From contig NZ_AP014569.1 in assembly GCF_000828915.1 (NCBI RefSeq), positions 620,001 through 684,000 of the forward strand: 64,000 nucleotides of DNA. The letters run 5' to 3'. The notes under the pieces are model-generated. The model made no database searches. It had not been told where the DNA came from and saw only the letters and a list, made by a program, of their open reading frames with translations. Positions 52,879-60,908 of this stretch are shown here, in pieces. Source of the DNA: Serpentinimonas maccroryi. GTDB lineage: Bacteria; Pseudomonadota; Gammaproteobacteria; Burkholderiales; Burkholderiaceae_C. The translations under genes were made by a program, and so were the position numbers. Numbering within the stretch: the first letter of the stretch is position 1; each line of letters opens with the position of its first letter.

Positions 52879-55004
52879 TCCGTCACCTCCCGCAGCAGCT
52901 CAAGAATCCGCTGCTCCACCTCGGCCAGCTCCGCATCGATCTCGTGCAGCGGTCGCGGCGGCTGGTACTGGAAGAACACGCGGTTGAAGTTGATCTCGTA
53001 GCCCACCTTGCCGATGCCGCCGTCCTGCTCGTCCAGTGTCTCGCGGTCGATCCAGGCATCGGGCACGTAGGGGCGCACCTCGCGCAGCACGTAGCTGACG
53101 ATGTCTGCTTTCAGCGGGATGTTCTCGGCATCCTTGAGCGCTGGGTCTGGCTCGTACTCGACGTGTTTGCCCCTGCCGTCGGCGTTCAGGCCCAGCAGGG
53201 CATGAAGCCCTTCCTTAGTGATGTCGGCGGGCAGGGTCTGGGCGGGGAACAGGGCGGCGCGGTCCAACGGCTCGATCTTGTGGTGTTTGGCGATCACCGG
53301 CGCGGCCTCGGGGTCCACCACGGTGAAGCAGTCGCGCAAAATCCTCTTCTGTGCGCTGCCCTTGGCGCCCTTGGCCCAGCCCTGGACGCCGTCCGGCAGA
53401 TGTTGGAACACCTTTTGCACCGTGGTCCATGCCCGGTTCCAGTCCAGCAGCGGCTCGGTGCCGAGTGCGTCCTGCACGGCCTGCAAGGCATCGTACAGAT
53501 CGGGGCAGGTGTTGAGGAAGCGCTCGCGCGCTTCGTCGGTGATCTGGAAGCGCAGCCGCAACGGGCGCAGTACGGTGACGCGGCGGTAGCCGAAATCGGT
53601 GTTGTCGAAGACGCGGCTGGTCTGGCTGTGTTCCAGCGCGCCGTGTTCGCGGGTGACGGCGTCGAGCGCAACCTGGTCGAGGTAGCGGCGCTTGTCGCCT
53701 AGGCTGCGTTTCATCGGCGTGTAGCGCTCGCGGGCGTCGATGAGCTGGATCTTGCCCTTGCGGTGTGTGGCCTTGCGGTTGGTGACCACCCAGACGAAGG
53801 TGCCAATGCCGGTGTTGTAGAACATCTGCTCGGGCAGGGCGACGATGGCCTCGAGCTGGTCGCGTTCGATGATCCAGCGGCGGATCTCGCTCTCACCGCT
53901 GCCGGCGCCGCCGGTGAACAGGGGCGAGCCGTTGAAGACGATGGCGGTGCGCGAGCCGGGCTTGTCGCGGTTGCTAGTCTGGTAGTCTTGGAACTTGCTC
54001 ACCATGTAGAGCAGGAACAGCAGGGCGCCGTCGTTGATGCGCGGCAGCTTGCCGCTGTAGCCGCGGAAGTTGGGCCAGCGGTCGATGACCTTTTTCTCCG
54101 CCTTCCAGTCCACGCCAAAGGGCGGGTTGGCCAGCAGATAGTCGAAGCGCTGGTCCGGAAACGGGTCGTCGATGAGGGTGTTGCCCAGCACCACCTGGCC
54201 ATCCTTGTGGCCTTTGATCAAAAGGTCAGATGCAGCCACGGCGTAGGAGCGCGGGTTGTAGTCCTGCCCGAAGACCTTGACCGTGGCCTGTTCGTTGTGC
54301 GCACGAATCCAGTTTTGCGCCTCGGCCAGCATGCCGCCGGTGCCGCAGGCGGGGTCACAGATGGTGACGATGACGCCGGCCTGCGTGAGCACGCTGGTGT
54401 CGGGCTCCAGCAGCAGGTTGACCATGAGCTGGATGACTTCGCGCGGCGTGAAGTGATCGCCCGCCGTTTCGTTGGCGGCTTCGTTGAAGCGCCGGATCAG
54501 GTCTTCGAACACCAGACCCATGGTGATGTTGTCAACCTTGTGTGGGTGCAGGTCGATCTCGGCGAACTGCGCCACCACATGGTAGAGGCGGTTGGACTCT
54601 TCGAGCTTCTCGATTTCCTTGTCGAACTCGAAGCGCTCGAAGATCTTGCGGATGTTCTCGGAAAAGCCGGCGATGTAGTCGGCCAGATGGCGGCCGATGT
54701 GGTCGGGGTCGCCCTTGAGCTTGGCAAAGTCGAGCTGGCTGTGGTTGTGAAAGCCCAGCGGGGTGCCGTCCTCATCCTTGGCTAGGTTGTTGAGGATGGC
54801 GTCGATGTTCGGGATGTTCTTGGCCTTGAGCTCGTCGTAGCGCCTGAGCACAGCTTCTTTGCTCGGCGCCAACACGGCATCGAAGCGGCGCAGCACCGTG
54901 AGCGGCAGCATCACGCGCTCGTACTGCGGCTGGCGATACGGCCCGCGCAGCAAATCGGCGACGGACCAGATGAAGTTGGCAAGTTGTTGGAAGTTGGCGC
55001 TCAC
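52875..55004 (-). CDS. hsdM: Type I DNA methyltransferase subunit
   Basis: 709 residues if started at the GTG at 55004, which is followed by SANFQQLANFIWSVADLLRG, the usual HsdM start; the frame opens 16 codons earlier. SAM motif I is ICDPACGTGGMLAEA and the adenine-methyltransferase motif IV is LANPPFGVDW. HTPREV-type DHFTPREVIQLMVNLLL is present. The long C-terminus (about 200 residues past the core) ends in coiled coil. It methylates adenine as part of HsdM2S. An ACAGGA ribosome site precedes the start. Confidence 0.94.
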   Translation of the reverse strand: MSANFQQLANFIWSVADLLRGPYRQPQYERVMLPLTVLRRFDAVLAPSKEAVLRRYDELKAKNIPNIDAILNNLAKDEDGTPLGFHNHSQLDFAKLKGDPDHIGRHLADYIAGFSENIRKIFERFEFDKEIEKLEESNRLYHVVAQFAEIDLHPHKVDNITMGLVFEDLIRRFNEAANETAGDHFTPREVIQLMVNLLLEPDTSVLTQAGVIVTICDPACGTGGMLAEAQNWIRAHNEQATVKVFGQDYNPRSYAVAASDLLIKGHKDGQVVLGNTLIDDPFPDQRFDYLLANPPFGVDWKAEKKVIDRWPNFRGYSGKLPRINDGALLFLLYMVSKFQDYQTSNRDKPGSRTAIVFNGSPLFTGGAGSGESEIRRWIIERDQLEAIVALPEQMFYNTGIGTFVWVVTNRKATHRKGKIQLIDARERYTPMKRSLGDKRRYLDQVALDAVTREHGALEHSQTSRVFDNTDFGYRRVTVLRPLRLRFQITDEARERFLNTCPDLYDALQAVQDALGTEPLLDWNRAWTTVQKVFQHLPDGVQGWAKGAKGSAQKRILRDCFTVVDPEAAPVIAKHHKIEPLDRAALFPAQTLPADITKEGLHALLGLNADGRGKHVEYEPDPALKDAENIPLKADIVSYVLREVRPYVPDAWIDRETLDEQDGGIGKVGYEINFNRVFFQYQPPRPLHEIDAELAEVEQRILELLREVTE

Positions 55005-55041
55005 GTGTGCGTCCTGTAAGTCGAGCGGTCTGCTTGCGCTG

Positions 55042-55162
55042 CTATCGCCCACGGCGCGCCGCTGGTGGTCGATAGAACCTTTTGATTCATTGGGCCGGTG
55101 CCGGCGGATCGCCCACCCTCTATCGTCCGGCTATCGCCGGTACGGCGCAGGTTGTCCGATAG
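55042..55162 (-). promoter_or_regulatory. Cluster of five CTATCG/CGATAG sites before hsdM
   Basis: CTATCG or its complement occurs at 55042, 55070, 55120, 55131 and 55157 within 121 bp, in both orientations. GCTATCGCC occurs twice. The cluster fills the gap between the small winged-helix gene and hsdM, so it is a candidate operator region. Confidence 0.5.
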
Positions 55163-55167
55163 CGTCT

Positions 55168-55428
55168 TCATGGCATCGGCCCTGTTTGTTCCCATTTGGC
55201 CGCTCGGCCTTTGCCGGTTGGCGTGATCAGCCCTTCGGCTTTCATGGCACGCAAGACGACGCGCACCATGTCGCGGCTGATGCCCGGGCAGGCCTCTTCG
55301 GTTTCGGAGATCGAGAACGGCAGGTTTCTCTTGAGGATTTCGGCGCGCACCCGGTCGCCCTTGGCGCCGCACCCACGCTCGATGGCGCCGACACGTTCTT
55401 CGAATTCCTTGTAAGCCCTAGTAATCAT
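55168..55428 (-). CDS. Small winged-helix-like protein upstream of hsdM
   Basis: 86 residues from MITRAYKEFEERVGAIERG (an in-frame GTG lies two codons earlier). The C-terminal two thirds (FSISETEEACPGISRDMVRVVLRAMKAEGLITPTG, in parts) have winged helix-turn-helix spacing, followed by a basic GKGRAAKW. No named family is certain. Its position just before hsdM and next to the CTATCG cluster suggests a controller of the restriction operon (inference). Confidence 0.65.
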   Translation of the reverse strand: MITRAYKEFEERVGAIERGCGAKGDRVRAEILKRNLPFSISETEEACPGISRDMVRVVLRAMKAEGLITPTGKGRAAKWEQTGPMP

Positions 55429-55455
55429 ACCCACAATTGAGGGTAAAGGGGTGCG

Positions 55456-56019
55456 TCATTGCCCCGATAAATCTGTTTGGCAGCGCTTGACTTCCAACTC
55501 GTTCAGGGCCATCAAGACCCTCCTCGCATCCTTGAGCAGCAGCAAGAGTTGCTGCTCGCGCAGCGGGGAGGCGATGAAGCCGAACCGGGTGTAGAAACGC
55601 GCCGCTTCTTCATCGATGGGGTGGGTCAGCATGGCCCGAATGCCAGCGTGCTCGGCAATCAGCAGCGTGCGGCGAATCGCATCCTGTAGCAGACTAAAGC
55701 CGATGCCTCGCCCCTGATCCGCTACCGAGACAGCGAGCCGCGCCAAGATTACCACTGGCAACGGATACTGTCCCATTCCCTTGCGGATGCGCTCCGGCGC
55801 CTCCAGCGTGTCGACTTGCCCCACGGTCAGGCTGAAGTAGCCTGCGACGCGGCCATCGTCCTCAGTCACGACGAAGGTCTTGGCCGAGCCGCTGCCTTGC
55901 GCTTGGCGGGCGTGACGCAACAGCCAGTCGTTCAACGCGGGTTTGCCGCAATCAAAACCTTCCAGCCAATGCGGCGCGGCCAGTGGCTCCGGTGCACGCA
56001 ACCTCACTTCGCATCCCAA
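55456..56019 (-). CDS. tacT: GNAT acetyltransferase toxin (TacT-like)
   Basis: 187 residues. FDCGKPALNDWLLRHARQAQGSGSAKTFVV (in parts) is the TacT-type start, and the acetyl-CoA loop is DQGRGIGFSLLQDAI (Q/RxxGxG). LARLAVSVADQGRGIG and RFYTRFGFIAS complete the GNAT fold. TacT acetylates the amino acid on charged tRNAs and stops translation. It overlaps its DUF1778 antitoxin by 16 bp, the standard arrangement. Confidence 0.9.
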   Translation of the reverse strand: MGCEVRLRAPEPLAAPHWLEGFDCGKPALNDWLLRHARQAQGSGSAKTFVVTEDDGRVAGYFSLTVGQVDTLEAPERIRKGMGQYPLPVVILARLAVSVADQGRGIGFSLLQDAIRRTLLIAEHAGIRAMLTHPIDEEAARFYTRFGFIASPLREQQLLLLLKDARRVLMALNELEVKRCQTDLSGQ

Positions 56020-56297
56020 GGCGCCTTGCGGGCAAACAACTCGCGCAGCCCCTCGTTGTCCTGTTCGGGGCGCTCCAGCAGATCCAGCAAGGCCTGATAC
56101 TGGCTGCCCGAAACCATGAACAAGCGCTGATCAAGCAGCGTCTGTTCTGCGGCCAAACAGGCGCTGTCGAGGATGAAGTCGGTCAACGACTTGTGGGCCA
56201 CCTCGGCGGCACGGCGCAGCACCACCTCTTGTTCTGGGGTGGCGCGCAGCCCAAGTCGGGCAGAGCGGGCGGAAGGAGGCGATGCAAGGGCAATCAT
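56004..56297 (-). CDS. tacA: DUF1778 antitoxin (TacA-like)
   Basis: 97 residues: ARLGLRATPEQEVVLRRAAEVAHKSLTDFILDSA (in parts) is the DUF1778 ribbon-helix-helix fold, then a linker and the toxin-binding tail SQYQALLDLLERPEQDNEGL. A ribosome site is weak. Upstream, gatgttagtacaagtg may be part of an autoregulated promoter. Confidence 0.9.
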   Translation of the reverse strand: MIALASPPSARSARLGLRATPEQEVVLRRAAEVAHKSLTDFILDSACLAAEQTLLDQRLFMVSGSQYQALLDLLERPEQDNEGLRELFARKAPWDAK

Positions 56298-56779
56298 GGT
56301 GGCACCGATTTCGTGGTTTCGATTGCTGTGATGTTAGTACAAGTGACGCACATCGTCAAGTTGAGGTGTTGACTGGTGGCCTTGGTTGACAACGAACCGG
56401 CACGCGTAAGTTGTTGATTTATAAATGCCTCCATCTGCTCCTACCCGCAGGCCAAACGGAGAATAGAGACAGACTGGGAGCCTAAAACGCTTAAAACAGG
56501 GCGTTGCGGCCGGTCGCCACCCGCAGCACTTTGGCCCACTTCCTTGGGGGAACAGGCAAAAGACAAGAGCCCGGAGATTGTCCGGGCCCTGGTGTGTGGT
56601 GGCGGAAGGTTGACGCCCGGAAAACCGGCTACCTGGATTAGATAGCACTCCTGCGGGGTGCTGCGGGCTTGCGGGTGTTTCTCCATAAATCACCCCGCAC
56701 TATTACCTTGATGCGTCCACAGCCAGTATCACCCGAGGGGTATCCGCCGGTGGTGCTGTTTGCCGCCGCAGGTTTACAA
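56298..56779 (+). other. Gene-free spacer with the right direct-repeat copy
   Basis: No supported gene; short open frames here have no family features. The left side holds the tacAT promoter. 56600-56670 is the right copy of the repeat seen at 44577-44650. The remainder up to the stop of the DUF262 gene shows nothing recognisable. Confidence 0.5.
56600..56670 (+). repeat. Right copy of a ~70-bp direct repeat bracketing the defence block
   Basis: ggcggaaggttgacgcccgg, aaaaccggct, ctggatt, tagcac and tgctgcggg align in the same order and orientation with 44577-44650. The two copies lie about 12.0 kb apart. Confidence 0.6.
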
Positions 56780-59167
56780 CTACAAACCAGAATTAACTAG
56801 GTCACGCAGCAGCGCCGACCCAATCACGATGCGATCCTCTGTATCCACGCCGTTCGCTTGGGGAATTGCGCAGACACCGTTGGAAACCAAATGCTTGCTA
56901 GCCACATGGTCAAAAGCCTGACGTTGATCCGACTGGGTGGGTAAGTTGCTCAGGCCCCATCCGCCTTCCATGCAACGAATCTGTAACCCGCTACGGCGCA
57001 GCTTCAAGTGACGTTCTTCAGTTTGATCGCCAGGGAAACAGCGCGGCCAGCCTTCGTTGTTGATATGCCCTGGTGCAATGCCTGCTTCTTGCATCAGCGC
57101 CAATAGGTATGCATCGTGGTGGAAGCTGCGGCCGTCACAAGAATCACTCTTTGGAATGCAAATAGCATAGCCTGCGCCATCAGCAATCACATAGTTGCCA
57201 GCAAATTCTAGCTGCGTACTGCGCATGGCTGCGTACTTGGCTAGGTAGTATCGCCAGTCTTTAGGGGTGCTGGGGCTGTTGGTGAATTGTTCGACCACGG
57301 TTTTCACTGAATTCCCGCTGGCCATGTCGTCTAGCAAGGCCATCAGTGCAACGGAGCTTGGGTGGGGGTGCTCGTTGTTTCGAGCGCGCAAATGGTCTTC
57401 CCACAGGCCGGTTTGACGTGGCTTGGTAGCCCCAAGATAGGTGAATCGATAACCGTTGCGCTTCCTGTAGATGCGTCCTTCATGACCCTTGGCCAACAAC
57501 GCAGCGCCAACTTCCTGGGTGGGACCGTCAAACAGGGTGAAAAATTGCGCCGCACGCTGAATAAAGATGGCGGAGTCTTGCGTGGGCGTGAGGTCGAAGA
57601 CTGTCAGGCCGCCGCGCAGCAGCTCATGGTCCTCCAAGTGATTCAGCACATCCAGCAGGGACGGGTGCTGGGCCACCAAAGCGCGCTTGGCCTGCTCATT
57701 TCGTACCTGCACCTTGTTGAAGGTCTTGACATCTGCCAGAGGCCCGTCGGCCATAAGGGTATCCACCTCGCTCAGCAGGGCGGGCATATTGTTGCGAGTG
57801 TCGTCGGCTCGGATTTCGTCTTCAGAAGCTTCAATCAAATTGCGTAGCAGGCGCAGGCGCGAGTGCAGGTTGGGCAAAGACAGGTCAGTCATCAAGCCTT
57901 GCAGCACCCCGTAGAACAACACCGTGTGCGGTAGCTTCCAAGAGCGGGTGCCGTACAGCGCACAGCAGGCGTGGAACAAGTCCACGCCAACAGGTGTCTC
58001 GCCAAAATCGCGAAAGTTGAAAATCCTCAGTGGCGTAGTGGCGCTCCTGGCCTCGCGGGTAAAAAGTTCTGAAAACAATGCAGCAACGACCTTGGGTTTG
58101 CGGTTGCCTGACGCATCAGCTTCCAGCCAGATATCTAGTGCCTGCACGATCCACGCAAAGTCCTCCTGAGCATGAGCTGCCGTGCTATCCAACAACAGGG
58201 TTGACAGGCTCATCAGGGCCTGCAGGTTGCCTTGCTTGGACTGCACCCTGTGGCCACGTCGCCAAGCACGCACCTCCATCAGAAAACGCAGATAGCGCAT
58301 GAACTCTTCATCGATCAGACGATCGTCGCCCCGATAACCCCAAAAAAGATCAGACCAGTCAGTGTCGATTTTTTCGGAGAAGACTTTTGCGTCTGCGGGA
58401 TCGATGGCAGGGTTTCTGTGCAGCAGGGCTTCGAGCTCGGCTTTGAAGTTTTCAAACTCAGTCAGGGGCCGACCGCGTGAATTCATCTTCACGTACAAGG
58501 TGTTGTCGAGCTTTTGTGCGGCCACCGGTAATAACAGAAAGCGGATGGCCTGTTCCTTAGTCAATCGTATCCATGCAGCGTCAAGGCAGGCTTGGCCCCG
58601 CCCTCGGTAATGCTCGTGAAAGGCATCGAGCACCACCAACATACCCTGAATAGTGGGGTCGTGCTTCCAAGTAGGCAGGTAGCGGGCTTGATCACGCAGC
58701 CAGGCAGACAAGTTTTCTGTCGCCATGTCAGGGCGACATTGGGTCAAAAATTCACAAAACTTGCGTGCGCCGGGGCGCGTAGCGTAGTGAAAGGCGTGCC
58801 ACGGCTGTGGCGATTGATCTTGTTGGTGCCAGGCTAAGTAGCAATGCAGCAAAAACAGCGTGGTCAAGCGCTGCTGGCCGTCGAGCGGATAAAGCGTGCC
58901 CTCGACCACATCGCCAAAAACAAAATCAAGATGCAAGACTTGATCACCGTCGAGTGCTGCGCAAAGGTCGGCAATAAAGCGGGTGCGCACCAATCGGGCC
59001 TGCTGACTGTGACGCCCCTGAGCGTAGTCGCGCTGGAACAACGGAATTTTGATGGCTTGCACCTGCATGCCGTTAATCGTTTGGCCGAACAGTTGCGCCA
59101 AACTGGTCAGGGTGCTGTGGCCCGGGTCTCTGCTGTCAGGGGGCTGGGCGATGTTGGCTGCGGTCAT
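56780..59167 (-). CDS. DUF262 domain protein (large)
   Basis: 795 residues. The DUF262 (ParB/sulfiredoxin-like) signature is IPLFQRDYAQGR at 41-52 and PLDGQQRLTTLFLLH at 94-108, followed by MNSRGRPLTEFENFKAE, a conserved DUF262 block. This domain is the NTP-sensing part of GmrSD/BrxU nucleases. The C-terminal half has no clear HNH (no His-Asn pair around an N-L-x-L core), though HLKLRRSGLQIRCMEGGWGL is notable. Its start overlaps the stop of the second DUF262 gene by 4 bp; it is the last gene of the four-gene unit. Confidence 0.8.
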   Translation of the reverse strand: MTAANIAQPPDSRDPGHSTLTSLAQLFGQTINGMQVQAIKIPLFQRDYAQGRHSQQARLVRTRFIADLCAALDGDQVLHLDFVFGDVVEGTLYPLDGQQRLTTLFLLHCYLAWHQQDQSPQPWHAFHYATRPGARKFCEFLTQCRPDMATENLSAWLRDQARYLPTWKHDPTIQGMLVVLDAFHEHYRGRGQACLDAAWIRLTKEQAIRFLLLPVAAQKLDNTLYVKMNSRGRPLTEFENFKAELEALLHRNPAIDPADAKVFSEKIDTDWSDLFWGYRGDDRLIDEEFMRYLRFLMEVRAWRRGHRVQSKQGNLQALMSLSTLLLDSTAAHAQEDFAWIVQALDIWLEADASGNRKPKVVAALFSELFTREARSATTPLRIFNFRDFGETPVGVDLFHACCALYGTRSWKLPHTVLFYGVLQGLMTDLSLPNLHSRLRLLRNLIEASEDEIRADDTRNNMPALLSEVDTLMADGPLADVKTFNKVQVRNEQAKRALVAQHPSLLDVLNHLEDHELLRGGLTVFDLTPTQDSAIFIQRAAQFFTLFDGPTQEVGAALLAKGHEGRIYRKRNGYRFTYLGATKPRQTGLWEDHLRARNNEHPHPSSVALMALLDDMASGNSVKTVVEQFTNSPSTPKDWRYYLAKYAAMRSTQLEFAGNYVIADGAGYAICIPKSDSCDGRSFHHDAYLLALMQEAGIAPGHINNEGWPRCFPGDQTEERHLKLRRSGLQIRCMEGGWGLSNLPTQSDQRQAFDHVASKHLVSNGVCAIPQANGVDTEDRIVIGSALLRDLVNSGL

Positions 59168-60891
59168 TGCAGGTAAGAGGTCAAAGTAGTTTTGATGTGG
59201 GCGAGATAGGCGATCTTGTCCTCATCGCCCCAAAAATGGGGCTGCAGCCCCTCCGCTGGGGTGTAGTACTTGAGGAAAACATTACGTGTGGCGGCGGGGA
59301 CGTAGTCCCCACTCTTGTCCATGTCAAGTACCCGCTGTCGTTTGACCTCGAACACTGCGTTACTCAGCGCAGCATTGGCACCGTGCTGCAGCAGGGCGAG
59401 GTTGGAGAGGCTGTGGTCGGCCTCTTCGACTACGCCGTCGTTGAGCGCCATCAAGATGTCAGAGGCAAGTGCGTTGAATTGCTCTTGGTCAAACTGTCGG
59501 GTGTGCACCGTTGGCAATGCTGCGTCAATACTTGATAGCAGTGGCTTAATGACCGCTGTGTTGTGCTCGGTCTGAATGGTTAGCAGCGCCTGTCGATGGG
59601 CTTGCAGCCAGGAGTCCCACTGTTCGACGCGGTTTAATTTCTGGGCGCTTTGCGCGTGAATATGTTCCAGCGTCCATGAATGCCCCACATGGTGCTCAAA
59701 TGGGAACCTACCCCGGCATGTGGCGATATTGAATAGCAAAAGGATGCGCTGTAGCTTTTCATAATCGGCTCTGCTTTCGTAGTGCAAGACATCTAAGTTG
59801 TCGTTGATGTCGACCTGAACAGCGGCACGGATACGATGGTTCAAGAGGGTTTCAAAAGCGCTTTTGGCTGGGGCCGCTTGGCCATCTGCGCCTTGTGCCC
59901 AGCCCAGGATGCTGCCAATTGGCGTACCGCAAGTCACCAGAAAGCCAATTTTGTTGTACAGACGCGGTTCTTCAAACCAGCCTAGGATTTGTGCGTGCAA
60001 AGCCACCACCTCATCCCAAAAGGCCAGCCCCTGGGTTTTGGCCTTTTCATGCAAGGCGTCAAAGGTGTGATAGCGCCGGGCACCACTGGATGGTTTGTTT
60101 GCAAGGGTGTCAAGCAACAGGTCGACGCGCGTGCCCTGCTGTCCAGCAAGGTGGCGGCTGGGACCGGCTGCAAAGGCCCAAATTTCATCACGCTGCAAAT
60201 CGCGTTCGATGCCGTCCCACTGCGCTGCGACCTCTGTTTCGCGCCCCGGTATTGCTTGCTCTACATGGGATAGCAAGACGGCTTTGATCAGTTCTGCATC
60301 GGTCAATGGAATGCGGCCCTGGTTCAGCCGGGTGAACAGCGGAATGGGCTGCTCGTCCTCAGGGATCTCGTACCAAATGACTCGCACTGAGGTAGAGAGA
60401 AACCGGAACATCTCGTCGACAAGAAATTGCTGGTAGGCCTCCCCCATTTTTTGGGTGAACCACTGGGTGATGGTGACATGAGCCTGGTGAATGTGAAAGT
60501 AGTCGATGTTCTGCTCTGCCTGTGCAGGGTCGAGCAGTTGCAAATACGCCTGACTTCCGGGCCGCGTTGCATATTCCAGCGTGTAGCGTACGTCACCCTT
60601 TTGCATGAAGCGTAGCAGCAGCCACAGCGTAGTAAGGCGTTGCTGGCCGTCGATCAAGGCCCAATCGCTACCGCCATCCTTTTTTTGCTGAACAACGATG
60701 GGCTGCAAGCTATAGGGTTGACCCGCACTCTCCCAAATATCGTCCAGTAGTTTGGTCACTTCATCTGAAGTCCAGCGGTAACCGCGTTGATAAGACGGAA
60801 TAAAGAACACGCCTTCAATGCCCTGGGTGGGCTGGCGCGTCCTAGGGTCAATACCAAAGCCGATGGTTTTATGTTCAAGTTTGTAGTTCAT
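59164..60891 (-). CDS. DUF262 protein with DUF1524-type HNH nuclease end
   Basis: 575 residues. DUF262 motifs: IPSYQRGYRW at 31-40, DGQQRLTTLWLLLRF from 81, and TRLNQGRIPLTDAELIKA (N-x-G-x-x-L-xxxELIKA). The C-terminus has the DUF1524 HNH pattern: EHIHAQ at 409-414 and SNLALLQHGANAALSN with FEVKRQR at 496-520. This is the GmrSD/BrxU layout, an NTP-dependent nuclease that attacks modified DNA in known members. It starts 17 bp after the res gene. Confidence 0.85.
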   Translation of the reverse strand: MNYKLEHKTIGFGIDPRTRQPTQGIEGVFFIPSYQRGYRWTSDEVTKLLDDIWESAGQPYSLQPIVVQQKKDGGSDWALIDGQQRLTTLWLLLRFMQKGDVRYTLEYATRPGSQAYLQLLDPAQAEQNIDYFHIHQAHVTITQWFTQKMGEAYQQFLVDEMFRFLSTSVRVIWYEIPEDEQPIPLFTRLNQGRIPLTDAELIKAVLLSHVEQAIPGRETEVAAQWDGIERDLQRDEIWAFAAGPSRHLAGQQGTRVDLLLDTLANKPSSGARRYHTFDALHEKAKTQGLAFWDEVVALHAQILGWFEEPRLYNKIGFLVTCGTPIGSILGWAQGADGQAAPAKSAFETLLNHRIRAAVQVDINDNLDVLHYESRADYEKLQRILLLFNIATCRGRFPFEHHVGHSWTLEHIHAQSAQKLNRVEQWDSWLQAHRQALLTIQTEHNTAVIKPLLSSIDAALPTVHTRQFDQEQFNALASDILMALNDGVVEEADHSLSNLALLQHGANAALSNAVFEVKRQRVLDMDKSGDYVPAATRNVFLKYYTPAEGLQPHFWGDEDKIAYLAHIKTTLTSYLQ

Positions 60892-60908
60892 GGAGTGACA
60901 TCCCAGGA

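Noticed and set aside
55001-55400. Additional small coding frames over the hsdM leader
   Set aside because: They cross the CTATCG-rich region, overlap the winged-helix gene in other frames and show no conserved motif.
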